NCBI RefSeq assembly: GCF_001455205.1
Contig: NZ_CP013341.1
Location: forward strand, 1,240,001-1,304,000
Source of the DNA: Nitrosomonas ureae
GTDB lineage: Bacteria; Pseudomonadota; Gammaproteobacteria; Burkholderiales; Nitrosomonadaceae
Direction of reading: 5' to 3'
Length of the DNA stretch: 64,000 nt
Positions 54,248 to 63,226 of this stretch are shown here, in pieces (position 1 is the first letter of the stretch; every line of letters begins with the position of its first letter). Made by a program: the position numbers and the translations under genes. The notes under the pieces are model-generated. The model was not told the origin of the DNA. It saw only the letters and a program-made list of their open reading frames with translations, and did not search any database.

Positions 54248-57200
54248 ATGAAGAAAAAAATTTTATACAGCTTCTTAACATTTAAGAATGTAATGGGTTT
54301 TTCATTCATGTTTCTAACTGGCAGTGTGTATGCTCTTCCACCGTTGTCGAATACTCCGCTTTTTCTGGGAGGAAACATTTCTCCGAATGTCATGTTCACG
54401 CTTGATGATTCCGGATCAATGCAATTCGAAATCATGCCGGAGAATTTGATAATTCAAAATGTGCGTTATATGTTTCCTCGCGCGTCAGGTGTTTATGGTG
54501 CAGATGATTACAACAATTATGTTGTCGATTTTGATTCAACTAATAAATACACTGCCTCACTGCGCTCCAGTTATGTTAACAAAAATTACTACGACCCCAC
54601 AGTCAGATATTTACCCTGGAGTAACGCCGATGGATCGTTGATGAATAACGCCGTCCCGACATGCGCTTATCACAATCCATATAATACTGCTGCTGGATGC
54701 CGTAATCTGACTGCTAACAATACACAAACAGCAATTTGGCTGAAAGATAACGGAGCTCTTTCTGGCAGTCAGTCAAAAACTTTCTATCCTGCCGTTTACT
54801 ACAAATACAACGGTGGCAGTATCAATAGTGCTGGTAGTTATACAAAAGTTGAAATCAAGTCCTCAACTTCTACTTATATGAGCGGTTCCAACCGCTCAGA
54901 TTGTGTTGCAGCTCCCACTTGCACTTATAATGAAGAAATCCAGAATTTTGCTAATTGGTATACCTATTATCGTTCACGCATTCTATTATCTCGTGCGGGA
55001 GTCGGTCGAGCATTTGCAGCACAAGGGAATACTATGAGGGTTGGTTTTGCAGCTATCAATAAAGGTTCGACAACGGTCGATGGCGTGGCGGCAAAAGTAG
55101 TCAAAACAGGTGTACGGCAGTTCACGGGTACGGACAGAACAAATTTCTTTACCAATCTATATGACCATGATATTCCTGCAGCAGGCACACCGTTGCGAGA
55201 AGCAGTACTCGCTGTTGGTGAGTACTTTAAAAGAACAGACGATAAAGGTCCTTGGGGTCTGACTCCAGGTTCGACGGGCGGCACCCAACACGAATGTCGG
55301 CAGAATTATAATATTTTGATGACAGATGGTTACTGGACTGAGGGTGTTGTATCTGGTCTGGATAATTCGGATAATTTGTCAGGCTCTACAATTACCAACC
55401 ACTCTTCCCCCGCGATTCCGGCAACATATACATATATTCCATCGCTACCTTATTCGGATGCTTATGGTGGTACATTAGCAGATGCAGCCATGGAATATTG
55501 GAAAAATGATCTACGCACAGATCTGCCGAACAAAGTGCCCACCAATCCACACGATCCAGCATTCTGGCAGCATCTGGTAACTTTTACCGTAGGATTGGGG
55601 GTGACCGGCACGTTGACTGAATTACCCTCCGGAGCGCAAACCTGGCCAAATCCAACAATAAGCGATGCAGTAAAAATAGATGATCTGTGGCATGCTGCTG
55701 TCAATAGCCGAGGAGAATTCTTTAGTGCGGCTGATCCCGCAACATTTGCAAATGCATTAACCAGTGCACTAAAGACCATTGTGGCTCGAACGGGATCGGC
55801 TTCTGCCGTTGCAGCCAATTCTAGCTCATTGAGGATGAATGGGCGCGTTTATCAAGCTAAGTTTAATAGTGGCGATTGGAGTGGACAGTTATTATCAACT
55901 CCGATCAGCTCTACTGGGATACTGGGCACTTCAGAATGGAATGCCGGAGAAATTTCACTTGCATCAGGAGTGATTAACCCTGCTTCGCGAGTCATTATCA
56001 CAAAAGGTGTTAGTGATGGAATTTCATTTGAGTATGGTAATTTAACTTCTACACAAAAAGCTTGGCTTAACAAAAACGCTTCTGGTACGACCGATAGTTG
56101 TGGACCGGAGAGAGTGGCTTTTCTGAGGGGAGATTCGACACGAGAAAGTACAACCGGAACATTTACATGTTCCAGTTCCACTGCAATCAACAATTTTCGT
56201 CCTCGTCCTACCAGCAAACTTGGTGATATTGTGAACTCTGGTCCACTTTATGTAGGAAAACCTAGTGCAGGGTATTCAGATGTGGATCATCCTGGTTATA
56301 AATCCTTCTATACTGCCTATAAGGATCGAGTTCCGATGATATACATCGGTGCGAATGACGGGATGCTGCATGGATTTAATGCTTGTGTTGCTGGAGTAAC
56401 GGTAGGATGTACAGCAGCGGACGCGGGAAAAGAATTATTGGTTTATATTCCGAGCTTGGCTTATGAGAATATGAGTAAGCTTACGGATAAAGATTATAAC
56501 GCCAATCATCGCTATTTCGTCGATGGATCTCCCATGGTGGCAGATGTCTATTCTAGTTCTACATCGAGCTGGAAAAGTATCCTTGTTGGTGGTCTGAATG
56601 GAGGTGGTCAGGGCTATTATGCGTTAGATGTTACAAATCCAGCTGATGTAACGAAATCAGCACCGACCTTTACCGCAGCAAATGCAGCAAATATATTATT
56701 GTGGGAGTTTACCAGTGCTGATGATGCTGATATGGGTTATAGCCATAATTATCCGCAAATTAACTCGTTTACCGGCCAAGCAATGCAAATCGTCAAAATG
56801 GAGAATAACCAATGGGCTGTCATTGTCGGTAATGGTTATAACAGCACGGGAGGAAAAGCGGTACTTTATATTCTGTTTATTGCCGGAGGGGAGGATGGTA
56901 CTTGGACAGCTGGAACGGATTATATTAAATTGATTGCCGATTCCGGTACTGGAAATGGCCTTTCGACCCCGATTCCCTTCGATTCAACTGGGAATGGTAA
57001 GGTCGATGTAATATACGCGGGTGATATCAAAGGGAATTTGTGGAAGTTCGATGTAAGTTCTGCTACGCCCGCAAATTGGAAGGTGGGCATCAATGGAGTG
57101 CCTTTATTTGTATCAGGAACATCCAAACCTATAATTTCTCCACCTTCTGTAAGCTTTCATCCGAAAGGCGGTCAGTTGGTTTTATTTGGTACAGGAAAAT

Positions 57201-57766
57201 ACTTAGAGACTGCAGATACAACCAGTATAAATCCTCAAACTATCTATGGGATATGGGATGATAGTGCCGTAGCAACAATAACGGCCGAAGCCCTGGTTCA
57301 ACAGGTGATAACTGACGGAGCAATCAGAACTGCAACGCGAAATTTAGTACCCTATTCCACTACAACTAAGGGTTGGTATGTAAATCTTCCTGTCAGCGGT
57401 GAAAGGATTACAGGTGTACCAAGTTTGGAAGATGGAATTCTGGTATTTTCCACTATTATGCCTTCTACATCACCATGCGATTTTGGTGGCAGGGGAGTGG
57501 TTAATGCGCTCGATTTTTTGACGGGAGGAATGCTTTCATTCCCGGCATTTGATACCAATAGAAATCGAGTTCTTGCGCTCGATGACGGATTATCTTCAGG
57601 TGTGGAGATAGGGTTTTCTGTGGGAGGAGTTACACGGATTAGAGGCCATTCCGATTCTGATACGCTTGTGTACTCAACAGCTGACGGTTCACTCTCACAG
57701 ACGACTACTGCAAAAGGTGCTGCTGGATTGCGTGGAAGGATCACGTGGCGCGAGTTATTGCACTAA
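54248..57766 (+). CDS. pilY1: PilY1, pilus tip adhesin with vWA-like site and propeller
   Basis: A 1172-residue exported protein. After the signal peptide a vWA-like metal site appears as DDSGS (residues 53-57, DxSxS), with GTPLREAVLAVGEYF, a typical vWA middle motif, near 315. The C-terminal half is the PilY1 seven-blade propeller (PRPTSKLGDIVNSGP, MIYIGANDGMLHGFN). The loop DSTGNGKVD at residues 912-920 is a Ca-binding EF-like loop at the position known to control pilus extension in Pseudomonas; it is followed by YAGDIKGNLWKFD. Cleavage is after about residue 29 (VYA|LPP). It works with PilVWX at the pilus tip. Confidence 0.95.
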   Translation: MKKKILYSFLTFKNVMGFSFMFLTGSVYALPPLSNTPLFLGGNISPNVMFTLDDSGSMQFEIMPENLIIQNVRYMFPRASGVYGADDYNNYVVDFDSTNKYTASLRSSYVNKNYYDPTVRYLPWSNADGSLMNNAVPTCAYHNPYNTAAGCRNLTANNTQTAIWLKDNGALSGSQSKTFYPAVYYKYNGGSINSAGSYTKVEIKSSTSTYMSGSNRSDCVAAPTCTYNEEIQNFANWYTYYRSRILLSRAGVGRAFAAQGNTMRVGFAAINKGSTTVDGVAAKVVKTGVRQFTGTDRTNFFTNLYDHDIPAAGTPLREAVLAVGEYFKRTDDKGPWGLTPGSTGGTQHECRQNYNILMTDGYWTEGVVSGLDNSDNLSGSTITNHSSPAIPATYTYIPSLPYSDAYGGTLADAAMEYWKNDLRTDLPNKVPTNPHDPAFWQHLVTFTVGLGVTGTLTELPSGAQTWPNPTISDAVKIDDLWHAAVNSRGEFFSAADPATFANALTSALKTIVARTGSASAVAANSSSLRMNGRVYQAKFNSGDWSGQLLSTPISSTGILGTSEWNAGEISLASGVINPASRVIITKGVSDGISFEYGNLTSTQKAWLNKNASGTTDSCGPERVAFLRGDSTRESTTGTFTCSSSTAINNFRPRPTSKLGDIVNSGPLYVGKPSAGYSDVDHPGYKSFYTAYKDRVPMIYIGANDGMLHGFNACVAGVTVGCTAADAGKELLVYIPSLAYENMSKLTDKDYNANHRYFVDGSPMVADVYSSSTSSWKSILVGGLNGGGQGYYALDVTNPADVTKSAPTFTAANAANILLWEFTSADDADMGYSHNYPQINSFTGQAMQIVKMENNQWAVIVGNGYNSTGGKAVLYILFIAGGEDGTWTAGTDYIKLIADSGTGNGLSTPIPFDSTGNGKVDVIYAGDIKGNLWKFDVSSATPANWKVGINGVPLFVSGTSKPIISPPSVSFHPKGGQLVLFGTGKYLETADTTSINPQTIYGIWDDSAVATITAEALVQQVITDGAIRTATRNLVPYSTTTKGWYVNLPVSGERITGVPSLEDGILVFSTIMPSTSPCDFGGRGVVNALDFLTGGMLSFPAFDTNRNRVLALDDGLSSGVEIGFSVGGVTRIRGHSDSDTLVYSTADGSLSQTTTAKGAAGLRGRITWRELLH

Positions 57767-57934
57767 AATAAACTTAGCAAATAAAAGATTTCTAATCATC
57801 AGTCATTATGATTCTTTCTAGGATTCATATTAAAAATAAGCCAATGATTGATATATGAATTTATAACTGACGAGCGTCTAAATTATTTATAGAATGTCTC
57901 GTAACATTAATATCCGGGGAGAGACTTACAGGTT

Positions 57935-58393
57935 ATGAAACAATCTTTTTATACATTTAAAGTAATGGGGTTTACTTTGATAGAGTTAATGATAACAGTG
58001 GCAATCCTGGGTATTATCGCGGCCGTTGCTCTTCCATCCTATCAGGATTATGTAAAGCAATCTAACAGGACTGTAGCAAAATCAATACTGTATGAGAATG
58101 CTCAATTTATGGAACGATTTTATTCACAGAATAACCAATATGATGCAACTGTGGGTGCAGATGGGATGATTGATACCGGTGATGATATCGCTGTGGTACT
58201 ACCTATTCTTCAATCACCGAGAACTGGAACAAGGCAATATGCTATTTCATTACAATCAGTATTAAACAATACCTTCGTACTCCGAGCAGTGCCGACCGGT
58301 TCAATGGCGGGGGATGTCTGCGGTACGCTTACTTTGAGTAATACAGGTGCTCAAGGCGCTGATGGAAATGTTGCAGATTGCTGGAATCGTTAG
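57935..58393 (+). CDS. pilE: Type IV pilin (PilE-like)
   Basis: A 152-residue pilin with cleavage site MG|FTLIELMITVAILGIIAAVA, +5 glutamate, and the PilE pattern LPSYQDYVKQSNRTVAK. Two cysteines in the C-terminal DAGD... region (GDVCGTL and ADCWNR) make the pilin D-loop. 168 bases after pilY1 without gene content. PilE-class minor pilin is more likely than the major subunit, as the last gene of the fimT-pilVWXY1 set. Confidence 0.9.
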   Translation: MKQSFYTFKVMGFTLIELMITVAILGIIAAVALPSYQDYVKQSNRTVAKSILYENAQFMERFYSQNNQYDATVGADGMIDTGDDIAVVLPILQSPRTGTRQYAISLQSVLNNTFVLRAVPTGSMAGDVCGTLTLSNTGAQGADGNVADCWNR

Positions 58394-58510
58394 CCTCATT
58401 ACTTTGCATAGTGAAAATCTCCAATAGGCTACAACCCCGTGTATTCTAGCCTTTTCAATGATCGGACGAGAGTTTCTCAATTTGTAGTGGAGGGTTTTAA
58501 CTTGCGATTC

Positions 58511-58529
58511 CCCGTGGCTTTGCTGCGGG
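58511..58529 (+). terminator. Possible weak terminator after pilE
   Basis: cccgtgg at 58511-58517 pairs, with two G-T wobbles, to ctgcggg at 58523-58529 and is followed by ttgtttattt. It lies between the convergent pilE and DUF748 genes. Weak; the other 110 bases of the gap show nothing. Confidence 0.35.
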
Positions 58530-58533
58530 TTGT

Positions 58534-61500
58534 TTATTTCAATGAAAACTCTACCCGATTGCCAGATTTTTGTTCATCTATTTTAGTTTCATGACTACTG
58601 ACGACGAATATTCGTTCGATGGCAATTCCCCCATTCTCAATCAGCCAGCTACGTGCCGCATTAGCGCGATTTTCTGCCAGCACTTCCAGGTCATTATCAT
58701 GAATCACCGTGTGTTCAAGCATGAGTTGTTCCATTTCGGCATCAGGAAGGCTCTTGGTTAGGCCAATGATATTCTTTGGTTTCTCAAAATCTTCTTTTTT
58801 ATAGGCCATTTCAAGGTATTTGCTATATTCTTCCGAGTCTAATGTTATGTCTGCAAGGGTGCTGCTGGCAATCCCTTTTTTGACATCTTCGGCTAACTTC
58901 TGTGCTTTCACTTTTTTTTGCAGCATTGCTAGTTTCAATCCTTCATGATCAGTGACAGGATCGACATGGCCGGAAATTTCCAGTTCCAGAGACGGACGGT
59001 CATTTAAAATTTCGGATAAGGTTTGCAAGCGTTGCAGGGACTCATCTTCGATATTTGCAAAACCGGGGGTGAAGGTGATTTCAGATAATTCTTCTCCTCC
59101 TTCAAATGCTGAACCCAGTAATGTGAAAGGAGAGGTAATCGCCTTGGTGATGAGATTCACAAATGCCTGGAAAATAATGTCGCCAAGATTGAATTCAGGA
59201 TCATTAATCGATCCTTTAAGCGGCAGGTGTATGTCAATTTCACCCTGGCGGTTTTTAAGCAGCGTAATCGCCAGGTCGAGCGGTAGAGAGACGGTATCTT
59301 CGCGATCAATTTTTTCTCCGAGGGTAAATTGATCCAGAAAGATTTTGTTATCAGCTGATAAAGCGCCATTCTCAATCTGGTAATTGACATCGGCTGATAG
59401 CTTGCCCTTTTCAATTGCATAACCCACAAATTTTCCTGAGTAAGGACTGAAGGGGGGTAAATCGATATCTTTGACTTTTGCGTTAAGATCAAGAAAAAGA
59501 TTGTCACTGAAGGGTTCTATTTTGCCATTTATTTTCAATGGCGCTGTTTTGTCAATAGTGCCTTGAATATCGATAACCCCAAATTTTCCTGGATATAATG
59601 GGCCGATTTGGCCTGTAAGTCCTGTTAAATTTGCGTGATAATTAGGCTTGATAAAGCGATCGTGAAAATTGATATTACCTTGGTGCAATAAAACCTGCCC
59701 GATACGAATCAAGGTTTCTTCTGGAGTTTTAATCTGATAAGTATCAATAGGTTTTATATCAGGTGTAGTAACTTTCACTTCAACTGCATTGGTATTTTTA
59801 GCGGCTTCTACTTCAACATCCAGCGGCTTATCGATTTGCACGATATGTACAAGATTAAGATCGCCGTTAGGTAAAAGTATCATGCGCGCATAAAAATCGC
59901 TGAAGCGAACAGTTTTTATATCGATGCGCAATGGATGGGTAGCCACATTCAATCCATTGATATCCATTTTTTTCCATTTCAGCAGATCTTCCGTATTTTT
60001 GGGATCAAATATATTTAGGTTATAAAGCTTTGCTTCACCTTTCACTAAAATTTTCATTGGATCGCCATGCTGTGCTTTCAGATTACCCAAAAAAGACACA
60101 TCTCCACTTGATATCAGTGCATTTAACTTGTCACCCATCCAGCCCTGCAAAGATACTAGATCTACGGTATCAAGGTTTAAAGCCAGGTCTGTGGCAAACG
60201 GCGACCATGAAAGGGAACCATCAGCTTTAATCTGACCGCGTTGATTAACGCGTGCATTGATTGATAGTTTCAGAGGCGTGATGCCTTTTAGATCGACGTT
60301 ATCGAGAGTAATATCGAGAGGATCTATGATCATCGGAGGCGTTTTAGTCAATGTCAGATCTTCATAGCTCAGCCTAGCTGCGCTGAGCTTTATGCGTTTG
60401 ATTTGCGTTGTCCACGGCGTCGCCTCGTTGTTGCTGGAAGGTATTTCCTTGCGCGCATGCGCAGAGGGAGTAATGGAAGTGTCTTGAGTTGATTTGTTTT
60501 CGGCTGCTTTAACCCCAGCATTGGAATAAGTTGGTTTTCTCCCAGGAATGGGAATGCTTTTTTGCGCTTCCACTTTAGCTGCTTGGATTTGTGCTTGAGT
60601 TTGAGTCTGTCCTTGTGCATCGATAGGCTCAAATAAACGGGCCAAATCGATTTGGCCGCTGGATTCTCGCCGTAAGGTCGTGTTCAAGCGATCAAGAACT
60701 GTTTCTTCTAAGGTAATTCGATGCAATTTTGTGTCGATTTGGATGCGGTCGATAATTAGCTGAGCAAGTGATAAGGCAGGCTCACTTTCGCCTTCACGCG
60801 TTAATTCGACTTGATCCATTTTTAATTTAATTTGCGATGGGTTGTTACGCATCAAATCTACCTGAGTGAGTCCAATGTTCAGTTCTTTTACATTCGTGCG
60901 ATAAGGCGCAGCTACCGTAGTATCTTTTATAGCTAATTGCTGCAATTTCGTATTGCCGGTAAGCACAATAATGGGAGCTTGGTCTGGTTCCTGTGTAAAC
61001 GTAACAAGCAAATCACTGTCGAGAAAACCTGAAAGGAGCCTGATTCCTTGGGGCAGGGGTGCATATCGATCAAATTCGGACAAATCGATTTTATTGAATT
61101 TAAGCGCTAACGTTGCTTCCTGTGGGACTGTAAAAGGGCGCAGCTTGCCTTCCAGTGCAAAGGGCGATCCGTTAATTTTTGCGCTAAAGTGGGGCTCTAT
61201 CCAATGTTCTAATGCACTATCGAAATTAGCAATAACAGGAATGCCCAAATTAATTTCAGTGATCTGATGATCTGTCTGCATGTGCCGATCAATAAACTCA
61301 AAATGTCCTTCCTGAATCGTAATGTTACTGATCGAGAATTGGGCGCCATCGTCATCTTTTTCATCCGAGGGTTGACTGAATTTCTCCAGTAAATCAGAAA
61401 TGTTTAGTTGGTCCTTTGTTTCTCGAATCAAACGAAATTTAGGATGTGTCAGAGCAACTGCTGTGATCACGGGTGCACGTTGTTTCAGCGACTTGATACT

Positions 61501-61803
61501 GAGATCGATATATAGTCTGTTAAAAGAAAAAAGCGATTCACCTGGTTCGTCACTATCCGTTTTCACGCCCACTTGAAAACCGTGCACAATCAATTCCAGC
61601 GTATGTGGTTTGATTTCGATCGAGGCTACTGTGACAGGGCGCTGCAGGAACTCGGATAAGCGTATCTCGAGTTGAGACTTTGCATAACCGGGCAACCAGA
61701 AATAGCTGATGGCTGCTAAGAGGATAATCACAATTGCTATCACGCCGAGACTGATGCCCAGACGTTTGTATCCAATGAAACGGTGCGATTTGGTCGTAGT
61801 CAT
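58534..61803 (-). CDS. DUF748 AsmA-like envelope protein with OmpA-like C-terminus
   Basis: A 1089-residue protein with one N-terminal transmembrane helix (SLGVIAIVIILLAAISYFWL) followed by a very long beta-rich periplasmic part of the DUF748/AsmA-like type, thought to bridge membranes in lipid transport. Repeated segments such as FDRYAPLPQGIRLLSGFLDS and LPPFSPYSGKFVGYAIEKGK fit the repeated DUF748 units. A Ser/Gln/Ala-rich linker lies at about 395-440. The last 150 residues have LELEISGHVDPVTDHEGLKL and NRANAARSWLIENGGIAIER, resembling an OmpA peptidoglycan-binding domain. The start ATG has AGGAAG 8 bases before. Function is inferred from family. Confidence 0.88.
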   Translation of the reverse strand: MTTTKSHRFIGYKRLGISLGVIAIVIILLAAISYFWLPGYAKSQLEIRLSEFLQRPVTVASIEIKPHTLELIVHGFQVGVKTDSDEPGESLFSFNRLYIDLSIKSLKQRAPVITAVALTHPKFRLIRETKDQLNISDLLEKFSQPSDEKDDDGAQFSISNITIQEGHFEFIDRHMQTDHQITEINLGIPVIANFDSALEHWIEPHFSAKINGSPFALEGKLRPFTVPQEATLALKFNKIDLSEFDRYAPLPQGIRLLSGFLDSDLLVTFTQEPDQAPIIVLTGNTKLQQLAIKDTTVAAPYRTNVKELNIGLTQVDLMRNNPSQIKLKMDQVELTREGESEPALSLAQLIIDRIQIDTKLHRITLEETVLDRLNTTLRRESSGQIDLARLFEPIDAQGQTQTQAQIQAAKVEAQKSIPIPGRKPTYSNAGVKAAENKSTQDTSITPSAHARKEIPSSNNEATPWTTQIKRIKLSAARLSYEDLTLTKTPPMIIDPLDITLDNVDLKGITPLKLSINARVNQRGQIKADGSLSWSPFATDLALNLDTVDLVSLQGWMGDKLNALISSGDVSFLGNLKAQHGDPMKILVKGEAKLYNLNIFDPKNTEDLLKWKKMDINGLNVATHPLRIDIKTVRFSDFYARMILLPNGDLNLVHIVQIDKPLDVEVEAAKNTNAVEVKVTTPDIKPIDTYQIKTPEETLIRIGQVLLHQGNINFHDRFIKPNYHANLTGLTGQIGPLYPGKFGVIDIQGTIDKTAPLKINGKIEPFSDNLFLDLNAKVKDIDLPPFSPYSGKFVGYAIEKGKLSADVNYQIENGALSADNKIFLDQFTLGEKIDREDTVSLPLDLAITLLKNRQGEIDIHLPLKGSINDPEFNLGDIIFQAFVNLITKAITSPFTLLGSAFEGGEELSEITFTPGFANIEDESLQRLQTLSEILNDRPSLELEISGHVDPVTDHEGLKLAMLQKKVKAQKLAEDVKKGIASSTLADITLDSEEYSKYLEMAYKKEDFEKPKNIIGLTKSLPDAEMEQLMLEHTVIHDNDLEVLAENRANAARSWLIENGGIAIERIFVVSSHETKIDEQKSGNRVEFSLK

Positions 61804-61862
61804 AGCAGCTTCCTGTCATTCTCAGTATATATATTATGAAACGTTCAGGCTGATTAAAAGTA

Positions 61863-61919
61863 CCCGTCGTAACCGGCGGGAATTGCTCTTTAGGTCGGAG
61901 ATTTGCGACTCGCCGACCT
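61863..61919. repeat. Two adjacent hairpins in intergenic region, REP/MITE-like
   Basis: Hairpin one: cccgtcg 61863-61869 with cggcggg 61874-61880 (one G-T pair). Hairpin two: aggtcgg 61892-61898 with ccgacct 61913-61919. Both are G+C-rich in an otherwise AT-rich 256-bp gap between DUF748 and the FKBP gene. Could be a REP-like element, a small RNA or a terminator pair; other copies would be needed to decide. Confidence 0.35.
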
Positions 61920-62059
61920 CTGGAAGCGAAGAATTAAATTTGCAGCGATTAAATGAATTTAAGAATTGAAGGGCAAATGAACTTTATTCGGAGGTAATAA
62001 ACAATTCACCTAATAGCCCAATTACAATATTTGCCTAACTATCGAATAAAATACAAATC

Positions 62060-62524
62060 TTAATAGTGTGCATCTTTTTTCAGACCAATCAATTCTACGT
62101 CAAAAATCAAAGTAGCATTCGGTGGAATGATATTTCCGGCACCACGCGCCCCATACGCCATGGATGGCGGAATAATTAAAGTGCGGTGTCCTCCTACTCT
62201 CATCCCTTGAACACCGTGATCCCATCCTTTAATGACGCGACCGGCTCCCAACATGAATGAAAAATGTTCTTTGCGATCAAAGGAGCTGTCAAATTTGGGG
62301 CCTTTTTTGTCAGGCGCATCCTCATCATAGAGCCATCCGGTATAATGCACGTTGACCGTTTTTCCAATTTCCGCTTCTTCTCCTGTACCGACTTTGTTAT
62401 CAATTTTTTGCAATTCGGAACCATTTGCGGTTGCATGCTCTTTGTAAGCAAACGCAGCGTGGGATAGCATTAACAACGCAAACAACATGAAGCTTAAATT
62501 AATTAGTATTTTGATATTGCGCAT
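62060..62524 (-). CDS. Periplasmic FKBP-type peptidyl-prolyl isomerase
   Basis: A 154-residue protein with a signal peptide (INLSFMLFALLMLSHAAFA, cleavage about residue 26) and one FKBP domain: VNVHYTGWLYD, FDSSFDRKEHFSFMLGAGRVIKGWDHG, GGHRTLIIPPSMAYG and NATLIFDVELIGL, all active-site aromatic residues present. It accelerates proline isomerisation during folding of exported proteins. Confidence 0.95.
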   Translation of the reverse strand: MRNIKILINLSFMLFALLMLSHAAFAYKEHATANGSELQKIDNKVGTGEEAEIGKTVNVHYTGWLYDEDAPDKKGPKFDSSFDRKEHFSFMLGAGRVIKGWDHGVQGMRVGGHRTLIIPPSMAYGARGAGNIIPPNATLIFDVELIGLKKDAHY

Positions 62525-62710
62525 AATTTCCTCAAGAATAAAATTAAATCCGGTTAAATTGAAAAATGTGCCCTTGGATATTATAGCCGCTAACGTTAAT
62601 TTCTGATCTGCGGCCGGTCCAAATGATGGTTGCTTTTTGGATCAAACTTAATTAAGTTATAAAATAAATAAATATTTCTTTCCTAAGATACATTAATTAC
62701 ATAATTAAAA

Positions 62711-63166
62711 ATGCATGCATCGGAGCAGCAGAAAACAAACCAGAATGAACGGAAGGTTGCGGATAAGCAAACGGCGGATTTGTTATGCCTGCATGATTCG
62801 CCGATTGTACGTATTCTGTATTTGAGTGCCGGTTTTCTGGCATTGCTGCTTGGCGCATTAGGAGCAGTCTTGCCGGTGCTGCCTACCACACCATTTGTGC
62901 TTCTGGCAGCTGCTTGTTTTGCTCGTGGTTCAGAGCGCTTTCATCGTAAATTGCTGGAAAATAGAATAGCGGGTCCGATAATTCGCGAATGGAATATTTA
63001 TCATAGTATCCCGCATCGCGTCAAACGCTGGGTATATTTTCTGATGTCATTATCATTCGGTAGTTCCATTTTAATCGTACCTGAACTGTGGCAAAAGATC
63101 ATGTTAATTGGGATCGGAAGCGTATTGGCTTTTTATATCTGGCGTATCCCTGTAAGGGAAGTCTGA
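62711..63166 (+). CDS. DUF454 (YbaN-like) inner-membrane protein
   Basis: A 151-residue membrane protein. After a hydrophilic 30-residue N-terminus come LSAGFLALLLGALGAVLPVLPTTPFVLLAAACFARGS, the DUF454 signature (two helices around PVLPTTPF), and two further helices near 110-145. The role is unknown. No Shine-Dalgarno is clear at ATG 62711; a later start is possible. Confidence 0.85.
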   Translation: MHASEQQKTNQNERKVADKQTADLLCLHDSPIVRILYLSAGFLALLLGALGAVLPVLPTTPFVLLAAACFARGSERFHRKLLENRIAGPIIREWNIYHSIPHRVKRWVYFLMSLSFGSSILIVPELWQKIMLIGIGSVLAFYIWRIPVREV

Positions 63167-63226
63167 TGTATTTTTTTCTTGAATCAATTGAATTCATTTA
63201 ACCTCCTTATTTAGGTCTTGCATGTC

